Positions 23,268 through 37,987 of a stretch of DNA of 64,000 nucleotides are shown here, piece after piece. The position numbers and the translations under genes are program-made. The notes under the pieces were generated by a model. The model was not told the origin of the DNA. It worked only from the letters and a program-made list of their open reading frames with translations, and ran no database searches. Numbering within the stretch: position 1 is the stretch's first letter; every line of letters begins with the position of its first letter. The stretch is from Theocolax elegans (Eukaryota; Arthropoda; Insecta; Hymenoptera; Cerocephalidae): contig CM047425.1 of NCBI GenBank assembly GCA_026168455.1, positions 91,639,580 through 91,703,579 of the forward strand. Direction: 5' to 3'.

Positions 23268-26200
23268 CTGCAAATTTAAAAAATTTGAATTCTGTGCAAA
23301 TGTACTAAATAAGATATGGATTTTAACGAAGTGTGTGGAAAGTGATAGCCAAATTTTATTGCTGATAAAATTTAATTTTTTACATCTGTGAACGTTTACA
23401 ATTTCAAATCTTTGTGCCTCGAGTGCAAAGAGAAATATAGATCAAAACTAGGCCGTAAGCATTAAAAAGTTCATTTCCAACAAAAGTAAACGAAACTCGT
23501 TACCTACATCTTCATAGATATTATCGAAATAGATTTTAACTTTTTTTTTATTAAATAAAAAATTATTCTAACAAATTTTAACGATAAGCGCACTATTAAA
23601 TACTAACCCAACAAATACTTTCTACACTGAAACATTACCAACGACAACCACGAAAAATTGTTCGAGTATTCGAATGGTATAGAAATTGCTGGAAAGTCAT
23701 AAAACGTTAGAGGTACGTATATAAAAATGTAACGTACCTGTTGTCGGAATAAAATGCCCTTTTTGGCGAGATGTCGCGCTAGGGCCATAGATTGCTGAAA
23801 CTGAACATTATCGTCCGCAGTGCCATGCACCAGATAAAACATTTTATTGCGCAAATGCTCCACTTTATTGCTGAGATCAGCCTCGGCGTATCCCTGGTAG
23901 TTCGACGTCACGTTCGGCGAACCCATATATCGTTCCGCGTATGCAGAATCTATAGGGAAATATAATATCACTTTTATATAATTAATATATTTTTCACTTT
24001 TTTTTTTCTTTAAAAAAAATATCTCCCTATATATGAAAAATATTTAAAAATGTCAACTATTACATATTTATTAAGTAATCAACATGTCCCAAATTTATTT
24101 TCAATTTAATTTCAAAATATGCCAGTATACGATATTATTTATCACCGTAACGAAAAACGTGTAAATATATTTATCGTTACGAATAAAATTTGTTTATCCG
24201 AGGAGATTAACTTTGAAAAAGTGAAAAGATAAAGCGAAAAAAAGTCAGTACGTTAAAACATATAGCATGGAATGACAAGGCTGTAGAGTACGTACGTTAT
24301 GTCGTACTTGATACATAAAATTTTTATTATGTAAGAGGAATAAGTAAGTACGCCTCGCGAGAACGCGAAACGTTATTTTCTGATAATATCGCATTTAAAT
24401 TGCTAATGTGCACTCGGGTGTGTACCGTAAAGCTTCCAGGATACGATGGGCGCCACGCTGATTCCACAGTGAAAAACATCCTGATCGGGATGGGAGAGCG
24501 CGTGAGCTGCGACAAATCCACCGTAACTCCAGCCCCAAACGGCTACGCGTCGCTTGTCCACGAAGTGAAGCGAATCCCGTAAATATCTGTTTTACGAATA
24601 AAATGATATAATATTAATATATACTCTATGGAAACGCTTATCATTATTCATGAGCTCTAAGTATGATGTATGAATCGCGCGTGAAAATTCAATTTTATAT
24701 GCATTTTCCACGATACAGTGTAAAAAAATTGTAACTTGATATTTCTTGTACATATCATCATTGGTGATAACACGTTTTAAAGCTAGTTACACACCTTTAT
24801 ATCTCTTTTTCTTATTTTATTTTAAGATTTGCATTTATTTTCTTTTTTTCCCGTAATAATACTAACAATTATAAGAAATAAATTGTACCGAGATTTATAT
24901 ATTCACGTCTTTTCATATTGCAAATTTATGTAGAGCGATTAAAATTAATTTCTTTCGTGATACCGGTAGCGGGTTAATCTAATGCTTGATATATATAATT
25001 TCATATATTACCAGTTTTCGATGTGTAATTTATACATCATTAATTATTTGAATATTTTATAAATATTTATTTTATTTGAAGTAATTGTCAGGTTTATTAA
25101 TTACTTATTAATTACTAATACGTGAATTAATATTAAAAAAATTAATCTTTAAAGTTCAGGTCTAACTGCTAATCAATTGATTTGAGTGAAATATTATTTC
25201 TAACATGGGGTAACTGCTCAGGTAACTGAGATTAAAGAGTATCAAATATATTTATAATAGTTTATTCTCAAGATTAGAAATTGTTTTCTTTAAATATGAT
25301 AATCATTTAGAAGAATAGATAAAAAATATTTGAATGTGTACGGGTGATTAGGACGGAAGGTGTAAAAGTAAAAAAAAAAGGAAGAGAGGAAAGAAAGCGC
25401 GCGCGCGTAATTTATAGAACACGTGTAGGTCAGACATTAATGCCTAATGAAAATCGTGAAAGGTTAGAAGGACGATAAAACGAATGGGATGCTTACTCGG
25501 TGACTTCTAGTTGATCGGCTACCTCGACCGTGCCGAGCCGATTGTAGACCTCGTGTAGAAGCTTATAACCTTGCCCCCCGCTACCACGGCCGTCAATTTG
25601 TGCGACAATCATGTTCTTCCTGCTCGCCAAATACGCGTTCCAATCGACCTTGAACGCATCGGTGACCAGTTGCGTACCCGGCGCTCCATACCTGTAACAG
25701 GAAGTCGCTAATCTACTTTCTTTCTATATACATGTGTATAAAACGATATCCCTATGCGCTACCGTAATTAACCTCCTTCGCATTCTAGACCCGGTTTGCT
25801 CATGTATACACGTACACACACACACATGTGTGTGTGCGCAGTATATATACCTTACTTACTTACTTACACGCCTCCGCGCGATTTCCATAGCCGTCTATAT
25901 AACGTACCGATGTTTTCTTATATATATACGCGCGTTTCCAATGCATTTAGAGATTTATCCTTTGACTAAAGAAACTTCGAGCAATGTACATATATATATA
26001 TACATATATAGGTAGTATGAATTTTTTAGTCTTCGAAAGCGAAAGAACCTATACGAGCTTGGAAATCGGTGGCTACTGCGGTCACGAGGCTACAATTATA
26101 CAGCTATATACATTATATGCAGGTATATGTGAGTACGTACACTTGGACGACCAAAGGATAACGAGTGATCTCGTCCTCTCGCAGACCAGGAGGCAGGTGC

Positions 26201-29200
26201 AGTCTCACCTGAGCGTTGTAACCGCCACTTATCTGCACGGGGAAGGTCTTGATCTGCGGAAGTGCCAAATTCGATACCTTTTCCTGCAAATGTACATTCA
26301 TTTTTTCTCATTACGTCATTATATTTTACTTTTTTCCAAAAAATTCACAATTATTTATTGTGTTACATAATTTTTTTTTATGTTCCTTTAACTGACATTA
26401 TATTACTCAAATTCAATACTTAGGTTAAAGTATAGCGATGCATCGACCACCGTCTTACGCATTGTACAAAATGCAATTATTTAATAGTTCTTTGTAATAA
26501 TACATACTTTATTCTTTATGAGTGAATTTTCAGAATTTCTTAGAGTTTTAATCCGTGCAAGGGAATTATAGATGATGGACTGAATCACTATTAGGTGTCA
26601 ACAATTCTTTTACTAATGACGTTGCATACTTTTTGTATGTAACATAATTAATATATGCAGCCAGAAAAATAGTGTGAATAGTAACTTTTAACAATAGTAT
26701 TGTATTTTATCAGTATAGGTAGAGATACAAAAAAAGTATGCTAAAATGTATTCTGAACAAACTTGAAACAAGTTTACTAAGATACATTTAAAATAGAGTT
26801 TTCAAGAATCAATTTTAAAAACACATTGGTTAAACTTTGCGCTAAAGTATTTAATAAAAACCACATTTCATTTCCTCAGATTAGTAGTAACACCGACCTT
26901 CAGAAGTGTGTTGTTCTGCAGTAGAACAAGGAAACGTGGCATCGGCATTTCAGTCTTGTAAAGAGCGACCGTCGGGATTCCCGGGCCGAGACATTCCAGT
27001 ACAAAATATTCGTAGCTCGGCGAAAAAATGGCATTATGGTACTGACACGATTCTGGAATTTCTAGAAAAGAATGGTAAAATCGAAAGAGCGTTAGTGATA
27101 ATTAATATCACACATTATCAGTGCAGATAGATTAAACTAAATTTATTGTTTAAAATTATATTTATATATTCAAGTTTTTAGTAAGCTTCTAATTTGTTTG
27201 AGCACGAATATAATTTCTAATATTAAATTGAATTTGATTTAAACATTACAGCATTTATTGTATACAAAAGTTAAACTCTAATAGTCTAATAGTAATAAAT
27301 TATTAAAAATTATTATTTTTTTTAATAATATTGGCAAAATTAATGTATAGTTGTGCAAAGTACTTGTTGTAAATTATATGACATGGATTTGTATATTACG
27401 GACTGTACGTGTTGTCAATAGTGATTGATTTAAAGTTCACGAACAGAAAGAAACCCATAAGTAACAAACTGCACGAATATATTATTCATAAAGTAAAGTT
27501 TATGGTAAACTAAACGATCTATAGCAATCAATGTTTTTTATGATTTTTTGCATCTCTGATTTAGGTTACTGTGCAAATTGTTTTCGTCTTTGGGCATATT
27601 TCTGTAATATGCGTAAACTATTGTTGTGATGTATAATAGTACTATATACGATATATGAAAAATACTAAACAAAAACTACAGAAATTGGAACACAAAGGAT
27701 CGCACACGTTGTATGTATAAAGATACAATATTAGGTTCAAGGTATCAACATCTTCTGAATTATTTGTTCACTATATGAATACGATTCATTGAAATAATGT
27801 TTCTGTGTATAATGAATTGGTATATATACTACGATAAATACAGAAAAGAGTGAATATCAAAAAAATAATGAAAGATATTAATTAGGTACGGTGTGCTTAA
27901 ATTTCATGCTACATATATAAAAAAATATATGGTATATTACATAAAAAAAACCTGGTTTGTTTTTTGAATATTCATAATACGATACGGTCGTCGTTTGTGG
28001 ATTATATAAAACATAAATTTCACACGTTATTTAGTAGTTGATTCGATCCATTGGATAGAGTTTTGAGTTATCGCCCAAGTCGTAAAGTTGTGTGCGTTGA
28101 TTGAAGTTGTAACAATAGTACGTTACGATAGTATATTAGCAATTCGATAAATATATGTATATATGTATATACATTAATTTAATTCAATAAAATATTTTAA
28201 TACTTTTAAATAAATATTATAAACTAATAAATATTTTGTAATTCTAAATATATTATCTCTTCTTCAAATACAATTTTCTCGCTTATAACGAATATCTTTT
28301 AGTTTCAAATAATTATTTTTCCAACGATAATTTATAAAATATTTTATGGAATTCACTAAATTGTTTTTGAGGGTATATGTACATACCGACGGTTATAAGT
28401 AATGAAGACACTGCTTGAACGTAAGGGTTCTCTTTTATTTATGTGTTGTATATAACGTTTCATCGAATAAGCTATTTATCTTAATGAGAAAAAGACCACT
28501 TCAATCTAATTACATAAATCTTATCTTGTAATGTCTTTATTTCTATGTTTGTGTGTATATATATCGAAGACATTGAAATTTTTCACAATTATGCAATATG
28601 CATGCAACGTATAACACACTGCCAATGATTAATACCAGAATTTTGAGTTATGATTATAACATTGTGATTTATGATTTGTAAGTGACGCATTAATTTTAAT
28701 TGCTCGAAATTAAACTAAAATTATAAATACACATACATGTGATACTAAATTTGTTTTTATTGTTTTAAGGTATTGTTTAAAATTATATAAATCTCTTTTA
28801 TAATAAATACGAGAATTTTATGTTTATTAATTATTTTGCAATTATAATGAGTGTTTAAAGTGTGAATGATAAAATGTACGTATTTCTATAAAGCTTTTGT
28901 GGAATCCTTTTCAGATTCGCGATTGTTTATATAGTATAAGATTAGTAGAATTTGTATTGTCTGACTATAGTCATGGTGAATCTACTTATAATACACACAA
29001 GAGTCAACATTGAAGTTATATATATATAAATTATCGCAATATACATTTGTAATTACTGTCGGATTTCATGTTAAAAATTGCGATAATACACATAATAAAT
29101 AACGCATTTAACGCATTTTGAAGAATAATCGATACCTTATTTTTAATAGAAAATCATATGATTATTATTCGATTGAGTGTTAGTTTAAGTTGAAATGTTA

Positions 29201-32200
29201 TTATATTGTATAAGTATATATGATTATCTAAACAAGTATTAATTCTATTTACGTGTACATCTATACGTGTGCCAATATCTACAATTTTCAGCTTAATCTT
29301 TGGAATTCCCATTTAGTCACGAAAATAAATCTTAATATACAAAATTTTTAGTAAGAACATTAACTTTTATTTTCCCGTTCACCTATTTTTTACAGGTTAA
29401 TTACTCGTATTGTTTTACCTTCACATCTATCATTATAGCGAATAAAAATGCGTTTATAAAAAGTTCCAACTTCAGTAAATTTCCTTGCAGTATTTACTTC
29501 TCGTATACTAAACACTTTCCATAATGCAGTATTTTGATCTCTCTTTTAAAAAAGGCTGTAATAATAGTAGATGCTCTATATGTGTAACTATTAATTGTGA
29601 TGATAAATCGTATTATCGTATATATTGTAAGACTAAGTGATAACGAATAGTAATTAGTAAACCAATGCTTCAAAAGAAGCGGTCTCTTTCTCTGATGCTT
29701 GTAGTATAGTTTACATAGTTTTCGTCACGCACACTATTCGAGCAGCTATACACGCACGCGCGTACTCGTACACACACACGCGTACACACACGTACACACA
29801 CGTACACACTGACCCACGCGAGATCCAGCGTTTGTGGATATAATAACATCCATACATGTAAATAAATAAAACGCGTGTGTTTGATACATACATATGTATA
29901 ATATATATATGTAATTAATATATAGACATACGTCAACTAACAGATATGCTTTATTAGATACCGTCTCTACCTGAGGTCATACGTGTGGCCAATCCCGTCA
30001 CAGCATTAAACAGTACGATTAAGTGAGCTCACTCTGGTACTTTCAGGAAAACTCCGGATTATATGCCTGATGTCTGACTCTTTCTTTTTCTCTTTTTCTC
30101 TCGTTCCGTTAAAGCCATCACGAGCTGTTGAGAAATCTCCAGAATAAAAGGCCGAGAGATCGATAAAGGGATGTGCGGGGTGCCACCTCTTTTTCTCTAA
30201 CTCTCACACTCGCTCTCACTCGCACACTCTCTCGTGCTCTCTCTCTCTTTCTCTCTATCTATCTCCCTTTAACTTTCTATCACACCTTCTCACTACCCCT
30301 CTTTGCTTTTTTCACTCTCCCTCTTACTCTATTCATTGCCAAACTGCTATTTTCCTTTTTATTATACCCGAGTATGCCGGTTCTTTGTGCTAAAACCCGC
30401 TAAATTGCCATCATCATTCTTCTTCATTTTTTTCCTGCGTATTTCGTGCTCCTTGCGTGCTTTTTAATTTCACGACTTTTCATCGTTATCAATTATTCTC
30501 TACTCTTTTTCTTCTTAAATCGACAGATTTTTACGATCAGCGTTTTTCCGTGTATTACAGTCCATGTATTTTTGCTGATTTGACAGGACATTTTTTTTTG
30601 TACTACATACCAGAAAATAATGAAAAAGTTGATGTGCGCTTATCCGTACATTTTTTTGTATATATTTAACATTAGTTGAATTGAAGTGAATTTTAATTAA
30701 AATAATAATTTAAATTGATTGACGACATCATGCGATAATTAGAAACTTTTATTAAACTTCACAATATTGATTCAGAGAAGGGTGTAATTAATAAAAAAAA
30801 ATTTAAAATAATAGTTTGATGTTACTGAACATGCCTTTACCAAAAATGAATTGGATAAATGAAAAAATATCGAGCTTATTTACATGTATAAAAATAATTA
30901 AACATTTTAATGTGTTTGTGCTTTTTTAAATGGAATTCGACGATCCAGTTATTTAAAATTAATTTGAGTCATTTACTGTAGTTTGTGAATAAGTTGACAC
31001 TGTAAGTATTAGGGGTATTATTATAGTCGGAGAGATAAATTTTAAATAAATTACAAGTATATAATTATACTGTATAAATTTGCGTAATAAGTATCGTATA
31101 GTATAAAACACATTTTTTAGAATATATTCGTAAATAGCTTATAAAACAAGTTACTCTTTTATAATCTAAAAAAAATCATTAATTTTAATTACGCTTATGA
31201 AATCGTAGGATTTATTTAAAATCGATCACGAGCTGTTAATGTTTCTATTCCGTATAAAGTGACAATTTATTATTTGGCAGGGTAATGTTTACTTTTAATC
31301 CTGCTCAATTATTGGTTACCAATAATCGATTAATTTTGTTACTATTTTCTCTCCGTCGTATAAATATATTTTCACCTTAATTTCTAAACCTTCATTAAAT
31401 TATTTGAATAAATTGATTTTAGCGACAGTTTCTACGTTGCCGATCTATACGTGTATATATATTTATTAATTCTTATATATTTTACATTTAATTTTCAAAA
31501 CTTATTTGAAACATTATAACAATCACGTAACTGATATATAATAATACTAAAAATGTTTTCGTCGAGTCCATTTAAAAAAGAAAAAGTCCACTTATCTCGC
31601 AAGCTTTAAAAGACAGTGTATAAACATTTGTTAATTCTGAATTAATGATCGAAAAAGTAAGAAAAAGAAGGATTCATTATATAATAATAGTAAAAAATGA
31701 CTTTCTATAAAAATTTAATTTTATAAATAAAGGGTGTACATGTATGTGTGAAGTGTATGTGTGTGAGTGTGCGCGTGTGTGCGGAAGTATATCGTGATAA
31801 ACGAGCAAATAACCAAGTTGATTATTATTCATATACTCGGATCGAAAGACTAGTCTCAGTGCGTTATATATTGACTATGTCAAGAGCGACTTTTAAACAT
31901 CGATTAGTCGGTACTTGAAAAAAGGCTTGCTAGAAGAAATAAGAGGAGCTACGTATCCCATTATAATCGATGCTACAGGGTGTGAATAATCAGATAAGGT
32001 ATAGGTAATAAAGAACGAGCATGGAAGGAAAGCTGTATAATCATTGTCATTTTGATCGAGAGAACAGTCAGGGTATTATATAGAGGAGAGGCGTTAATGT
32101 ATAAATATATACCTATATATACCTATATATACCTATATTAATATACATGTGCACACATACGTATATTTATACTTACTCGGTGGTTTAACCTTCTCGCCCT

Positions 32201-35200
32201 TTTTCCGCGTCTCGGTATGAGGTTTCGTCGTCTCTTCCTTATGCTTCTCCTCGCCAACTAGCCTATCAATGTGCCCATCGTATTCCGATCTCTCGGATTC
32301 GGCCGTCCTCGCAGCCGCATGATCCGCAAATGCATACCGGCTCTCCAGGCTCGAGGAAGCAGTACAGCTCAGACAAACCGCCGAATGAAGCGAACTACCG
32401 ACCTCCGGTATCAAGGAACTCACGCGGTACAAGTGACGCTGCGACGGCCGTGACGCTGGGATAGCGATGAAATATCTGTTTCGCGAATGGATATTTAATG
32501 GATCTTTTTAGTTTTTTTAATCTTCTTCAATTAGTTTCAGTTAGTATCAATGCGGAGTGCTTGTAATTCTTAGATGTATTAAACGTAATTGTCTTTTTTT
32601 CCTTATAAATCGTGTAATTGGAAGTTTTTTTACAAGCATTTAATTTACTTTGTTCAGTATATAATAGAAAAAAATGTTATTTTTTATTAATTTAAATTAT
32701 TAACCTACTTTGACATTTTAGTACTACGCAGATTGAAATAATTGTTATTTATATTTATATGTATCTTCTAGCAATATTTTCTAAGGATTAAATAGAAACG
32801 ATTCCAGGGGTATTTAACTACGTAGTATAAACAGAGATGTATAAGAAAGATAAACTGATAACTTACATAGTTTCATTGACTTGGTCCCAAGCAAGTATCC
32901 TAGTGACCTCATATCTTCCATGCGTGAGAGGTACAACTTGTTTCCTTGAAACATTAACCCATACTATATGCTTATAGAAACCTGTAGGTCCATCTCTTAC
33001 TGGAGCTATAGCTATGTAACTGCTACCATTTGACGAAAAAAGAGGAGGCTCAGGTGGTGTATCGACCCAACCGCGGCCCTCGCCAAGTATTCTTTGAAAT
33101 TCCTGCAACCAAATTATTTAGTTGCTTGTTCTAGTTTTCACCTCTTCTTTATTTACCTATGTAATTTACTTTCGTTTCTTTAAACCAACATTATTTAGTC
33201 GAATGTTTAACAAACACGTTTATTTTAATTGCAATAATGAAAATAACAGCTATTCTAATGAACATTATTTATTAACTACGTATTTATCACATTGCCATTA
33301 CAATGTTAATGGAATAGTTTCTGGAAAGGTTCTTAATAATTCTGTATTTATTATATATACAAATGTATTGACGCACCTGACACTTCCAGAGCGGACTTTT
33401 GCAAATCGTGACGACAGAGAGATTTTGCGCTCGGTTCATCCATGTTATGCAAACTTCCGTCGATGAAATCCAAGAGGCAGTGGTAAAATAATGCTCACTA
33501 AAAATATAATTTGCTACTCAATATTAACTATTTATTATATATTTTTAAACTATAATTCATGGGTCAATGCGATTAAAAATATCAAACTCGGACAATTAAT
33601 AATATTAATACGTTTTCTACTCAACGTGTTGTAATTATATACGTTACGCTGAACTTTTTTGGTACTCTTTAAAATAATCGTGCATGCACTTGAAAGCGCA
33701 TAACTGTATCTAAAAAAATCTAAAGTGTGCACGTTACAGTTGCTTCTATATTTCGACTGCATATTTTAAAGCATTTACAAAAATGATTAAACTGCGCTGT
33801 TTTTAGCTTTAATCTATATGCCGTTTCAGCATCTTCGCGCTGTAATTAACGGAACAAAATTTTACAATTCACAAGGTGAAACGACAATTGTTATCCTGAT
33901 ATTTGTGTAAATAAAGAACTAAGTAAGTATATATAAATTACTAAAAAAGCGTGAAGCCTATATATATATATCTATACCTGTGTATGTTAAAACAAATGCG
34001 TATAGTCGTTAATTATTTGAACAGTATATACAATGCACGAGGTTATCAATTACGACTTGTTACTATTAAATGCAAACTAAATAGTTAAATTTGTAAGAGG
34101 TATAAATGTCTCGGATAAGACTAAGACCTACGGTGTTTAATAAATTATACATTCGAAGCCGGATGAATAAACTCACACATGCTCGATGATAGGTGGCGGT
34201 TTCACTACCTTCGTATCTATATTCTTGGAATCAGCTAAGTCGGCTACATACAGTGTTACCGATGGGTTAGGAGTGTCCGGCTATAAAGTTAGATAATGTT
34301 AGTTATTTTCACTAGGCCTTTGTGTCGTTAAAATAATTACAGGGAAGCTCCGTTTGTATTCATTGTTATATACATTCCTGATCCGATGAAAGCGCTAAAA
34401 AGCGCTAACATAGATCCTCTTTCTTTCCAACGCAGTTATTGTAAGGTTCTTTTTATTTCTATACCTAACTGTGCTTAATTTTTCTTTAGTTTGACCATAT
34501 CTGTTTATACAATGAGAGATGCGTTAGGATTTAATGAAATCGAAAGTAAAATAAATGAAGAAACTTAGTAAAATTATAATAGTATTGTCTATACATGTAG
34601 AACGCCATTGAAATATATAATACACATTGTTAAATATATATAAATCATCGTTTATCGTTTATAAACGGAAATACAAAAATTGGTGTCTGTCACGAAATTA
34701 TTACTTTCGTAGTACAGCTATAAACTATTGTGTCTATCACACATTTTTGATATAGAAAGCATAAAACAAAAAAAATAATTGAATTCAGAATTATGTTCAA
34801 GTTAAACATATCTTACCAACGTGTAGCTGTAAAAAATGGAACGATAAAACTGAATTCTTATAAAAGAAAAAGAGTTAAAAACGTATGTGCTGTGCTGCAA
34901 TAAGCGAGTCGTTAAATAAATGTTAACCTATACCTAAATTATCTTTTATGAGCAATAGTCATTTTTGGTAGATAATGACAAAGTGAAGATAATACGATTT
35001 CGAATACCTTCGGATAACGTAACGATCGAATATCAGGATATAAGGACTTGCTTCCATCTCCGTACCAGGAAGTGCGCATTTCCTCGACTAGCGAATCATT
35101 GAAGCTCGCGTAAAGAAGTAACTGGGAATCTTTCGACATCCATACTGCCTCGGAGCTATGTAAAATTTCCTCTGTGAAAAGGTACGAATTAAAAATTACT

Positions 35201-37943
35201 TGTTAAAAACTAGTCATTTTTCAGTCCCTTTATTATATACGCTCTTAGTTGAAATGAAATTTACGAGTCACCTTTTATATTTATATGAGAACGTCTGACT
35301 GATGTTTTAGTACGACTTTTTAGCGTAAAGTTATTATCAAAATAATTAAGGATATTAGGATGTAGTTGTAACATATATGTATAGGTATATATATATTCTT
35401 AGTATAACCATTCGAAACGTTAAAGTACAGTTAGCGCTTGAATACAGTTTGTTTTCAAACTACGTATATACCTATAAATTTTCGAGTTTCAACATAATTA
35501 AATAACATTTCAATCGGTGTGCGAGATCTCTGTGTTTTGACTTTAATGAAGCTTAGAGTTAGCGTATACGAGCTATATATATATATATACCTATATAGAG
35601 AGAAAATCTAAATTTATCAACAAATCAAAATGCTTTCTACTGCACTCTATTGTTGTTCTTCTGTTTTTCCATTTTCAAGGTGTTATTTCTACACATCTGA
35701 CGTAATTTTAATTGAAATGTTAATTAATAGATTAACTATTGTTAGTCAATGTTTCGTACTTATTAAGTAAGCAAGATTAAAATTAACTGTATTAAATTGA
35801 AAATATACATTATTATTAAATCAAATACATGTTTAGCTACACATGTTTGTGGTTATTACTGCATGTATTTACAACGATTAGAAATATTGTATTGCATTAA
35901 AAAAAACATTATAAGAAAAATAAAAAATGTAATGAAAAATCAGTTATCTAAATTTACAGATCAAATACACGTTTTTCATATAATTCATTATATTTTATGT
36001 AAGCTCTATATAAATTATGTATTCTCTATCAGTAAAAAATGAATTGTTATTCAAGTGTCTACTTGGGAAATAACGGGTTAAGGGGATATCGAAACCAATT
36101 TTTCTATAAGTGGAAAAAAGATGAAAATTTTTTTATTCAATGAATTTCAAACCAATTGGAAGAACTTGTTTATTATAAAGTAAAAGTACTTAAATTAAAA
36201 TTAAGAAAATAAACACTATTTAATTCATATACATTTTAATTATCATTATTCATGCAATACTACTATATTTAGTATTACTTTAATTTATTAGCCGTTTTTG
36301 TTAAGTATACTTTTAATATTATTTACAAAATAATCTAGTTTTCATCATTAAACTGTCGTAAATCATTTGTTTTTAATATTAAATCTGAATTGTTAAAAAT
36401 AAAGTTTTGAACCGATGCCAAGATTAACCGAATAATCGTTCAATATTTTGACGTACAATAAACAAGTTTCTTAAAAATTTGAAACATAAGCAAATGTAAC
36501 AATTCGATGCTATACAGTTTAAAGATAATTGGTGAACTTAATGAAAAGCTTTCTGAAACCTATTCCGTGTCACGATAAATTTCTGATCACTAATAAAACA
36601 TTTTATGATCATCCCTTTTTGGACAAGATGAGCAAATTTATGTGAGAGCACGAGGGTGTATAGGTTTATGTCAAAACATTCTACTCCAATCGATCACGCT
36701 ATAAACAAACTTCTCGCATCTGTCCGTACGTACTACGCATACTTAGCCAACACGAAATACATAAATAACAGGTTAATTAAACGACTAAAGCCAAAATAAA
36801 CAAGTATTATGAAAACTCACCCTCGTAAAGCCAATCTGGTAAGCCATTAGATAAAATTCCAGGTATCGCGGTGTCGGTCACGCGATAACCATCGTTACTA
36901 AACGGTCCTGTCTTATAATAAATGTCATAATCCTGTATCATAATCAGTCCATGACCACGTGGTGTCCATTGAGCTAGTAACAAATATGGATGATTGTCCT
37001 TCTCGGGATGTGGTGTTAGCGGTACCGTTACCCTATACGCGTTACATTCGATTTTTGTTAAGAGTTTCGTTATGTTATTTTTATGTTGGAGAATCATCGG
37101 GGATTCTTACCTCGAGTTAAGGTCATAAACCGTGTATTGTGCCAGGTACGAGTAGCGAAATAATTTCTTGACATTTTGAGCGAGAAGCAAGTACTTGCGG
37201 TCTGGGGATAGGGAAAATTTGACTGGTGCTAACCTCCTCTGCAACGATAATCATTTATATTATAATTTTTGTGTGTAATAAATATTAGACGGTTTATTAG
37301 TTTCTACAGATTAAGAAGGCAGCAGCATATAGTCGCTACGTTTATTACAACGAATATATATTCTCTCTCTTTTCTTCGACAAACAGGCATAATCAATCTT
37401 TCTTGTAGAATAATAATTGTATACCAAAATCTCGCGACGGATAGTTTTTAAACGAGAAGGTGCTGTTGTATTCTGTTTTTGAGGCAACAGCTGACCCTTT
37501 TCGGAGTAATAATTTGACCAAAAATGACATTTGTCATTGTTAACTCTTGGTACAACGGACCACCTATCGTAAAGACTTATGACCGTTATATCGAAGTCAT
37601 TTCAGTTGCAAATTCTTAATTTGCTTTCTTTCCTTTTTAAATAATTGTTGCTTTTAATCAGTATATACACTTTGGAAAATAGTTCTTCAAAAGACAATTA
37701 AACTACTAAGTGTATATAAAAGTTCATTTTATACTTTCATTTAAATTCAAACTTAAAATACTATTTTTTGTAATTACTTTATATATCTTTACACAAACAT
37801 TTAATTTTCATCCGAGAAGTTAAGCTCATTTTACTTTAGCAGGAAACTGTGAATTGTCTCTCTTCGAGTTGATACACTCGAAAATAAATTAAAATCATAT
37901 TATGCAATTGATTAAATAACTTCATTTGAAAACGTACAACTGA

Positions 37944-37987
<44 letters not shown>

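Noticed and set aside
26096..26370. Plus-strand ORFs across peptidase exon 12 and similar ones at 24400-24582 and 26906-27130
   Set aside because: Antisense shadows of verified exons.
32109..32139. Regularly spaced repeat that could suggest an array
   Set aside because: Only three ten-base units without spacers. A simple tandem repeat, not a CRISPR array.
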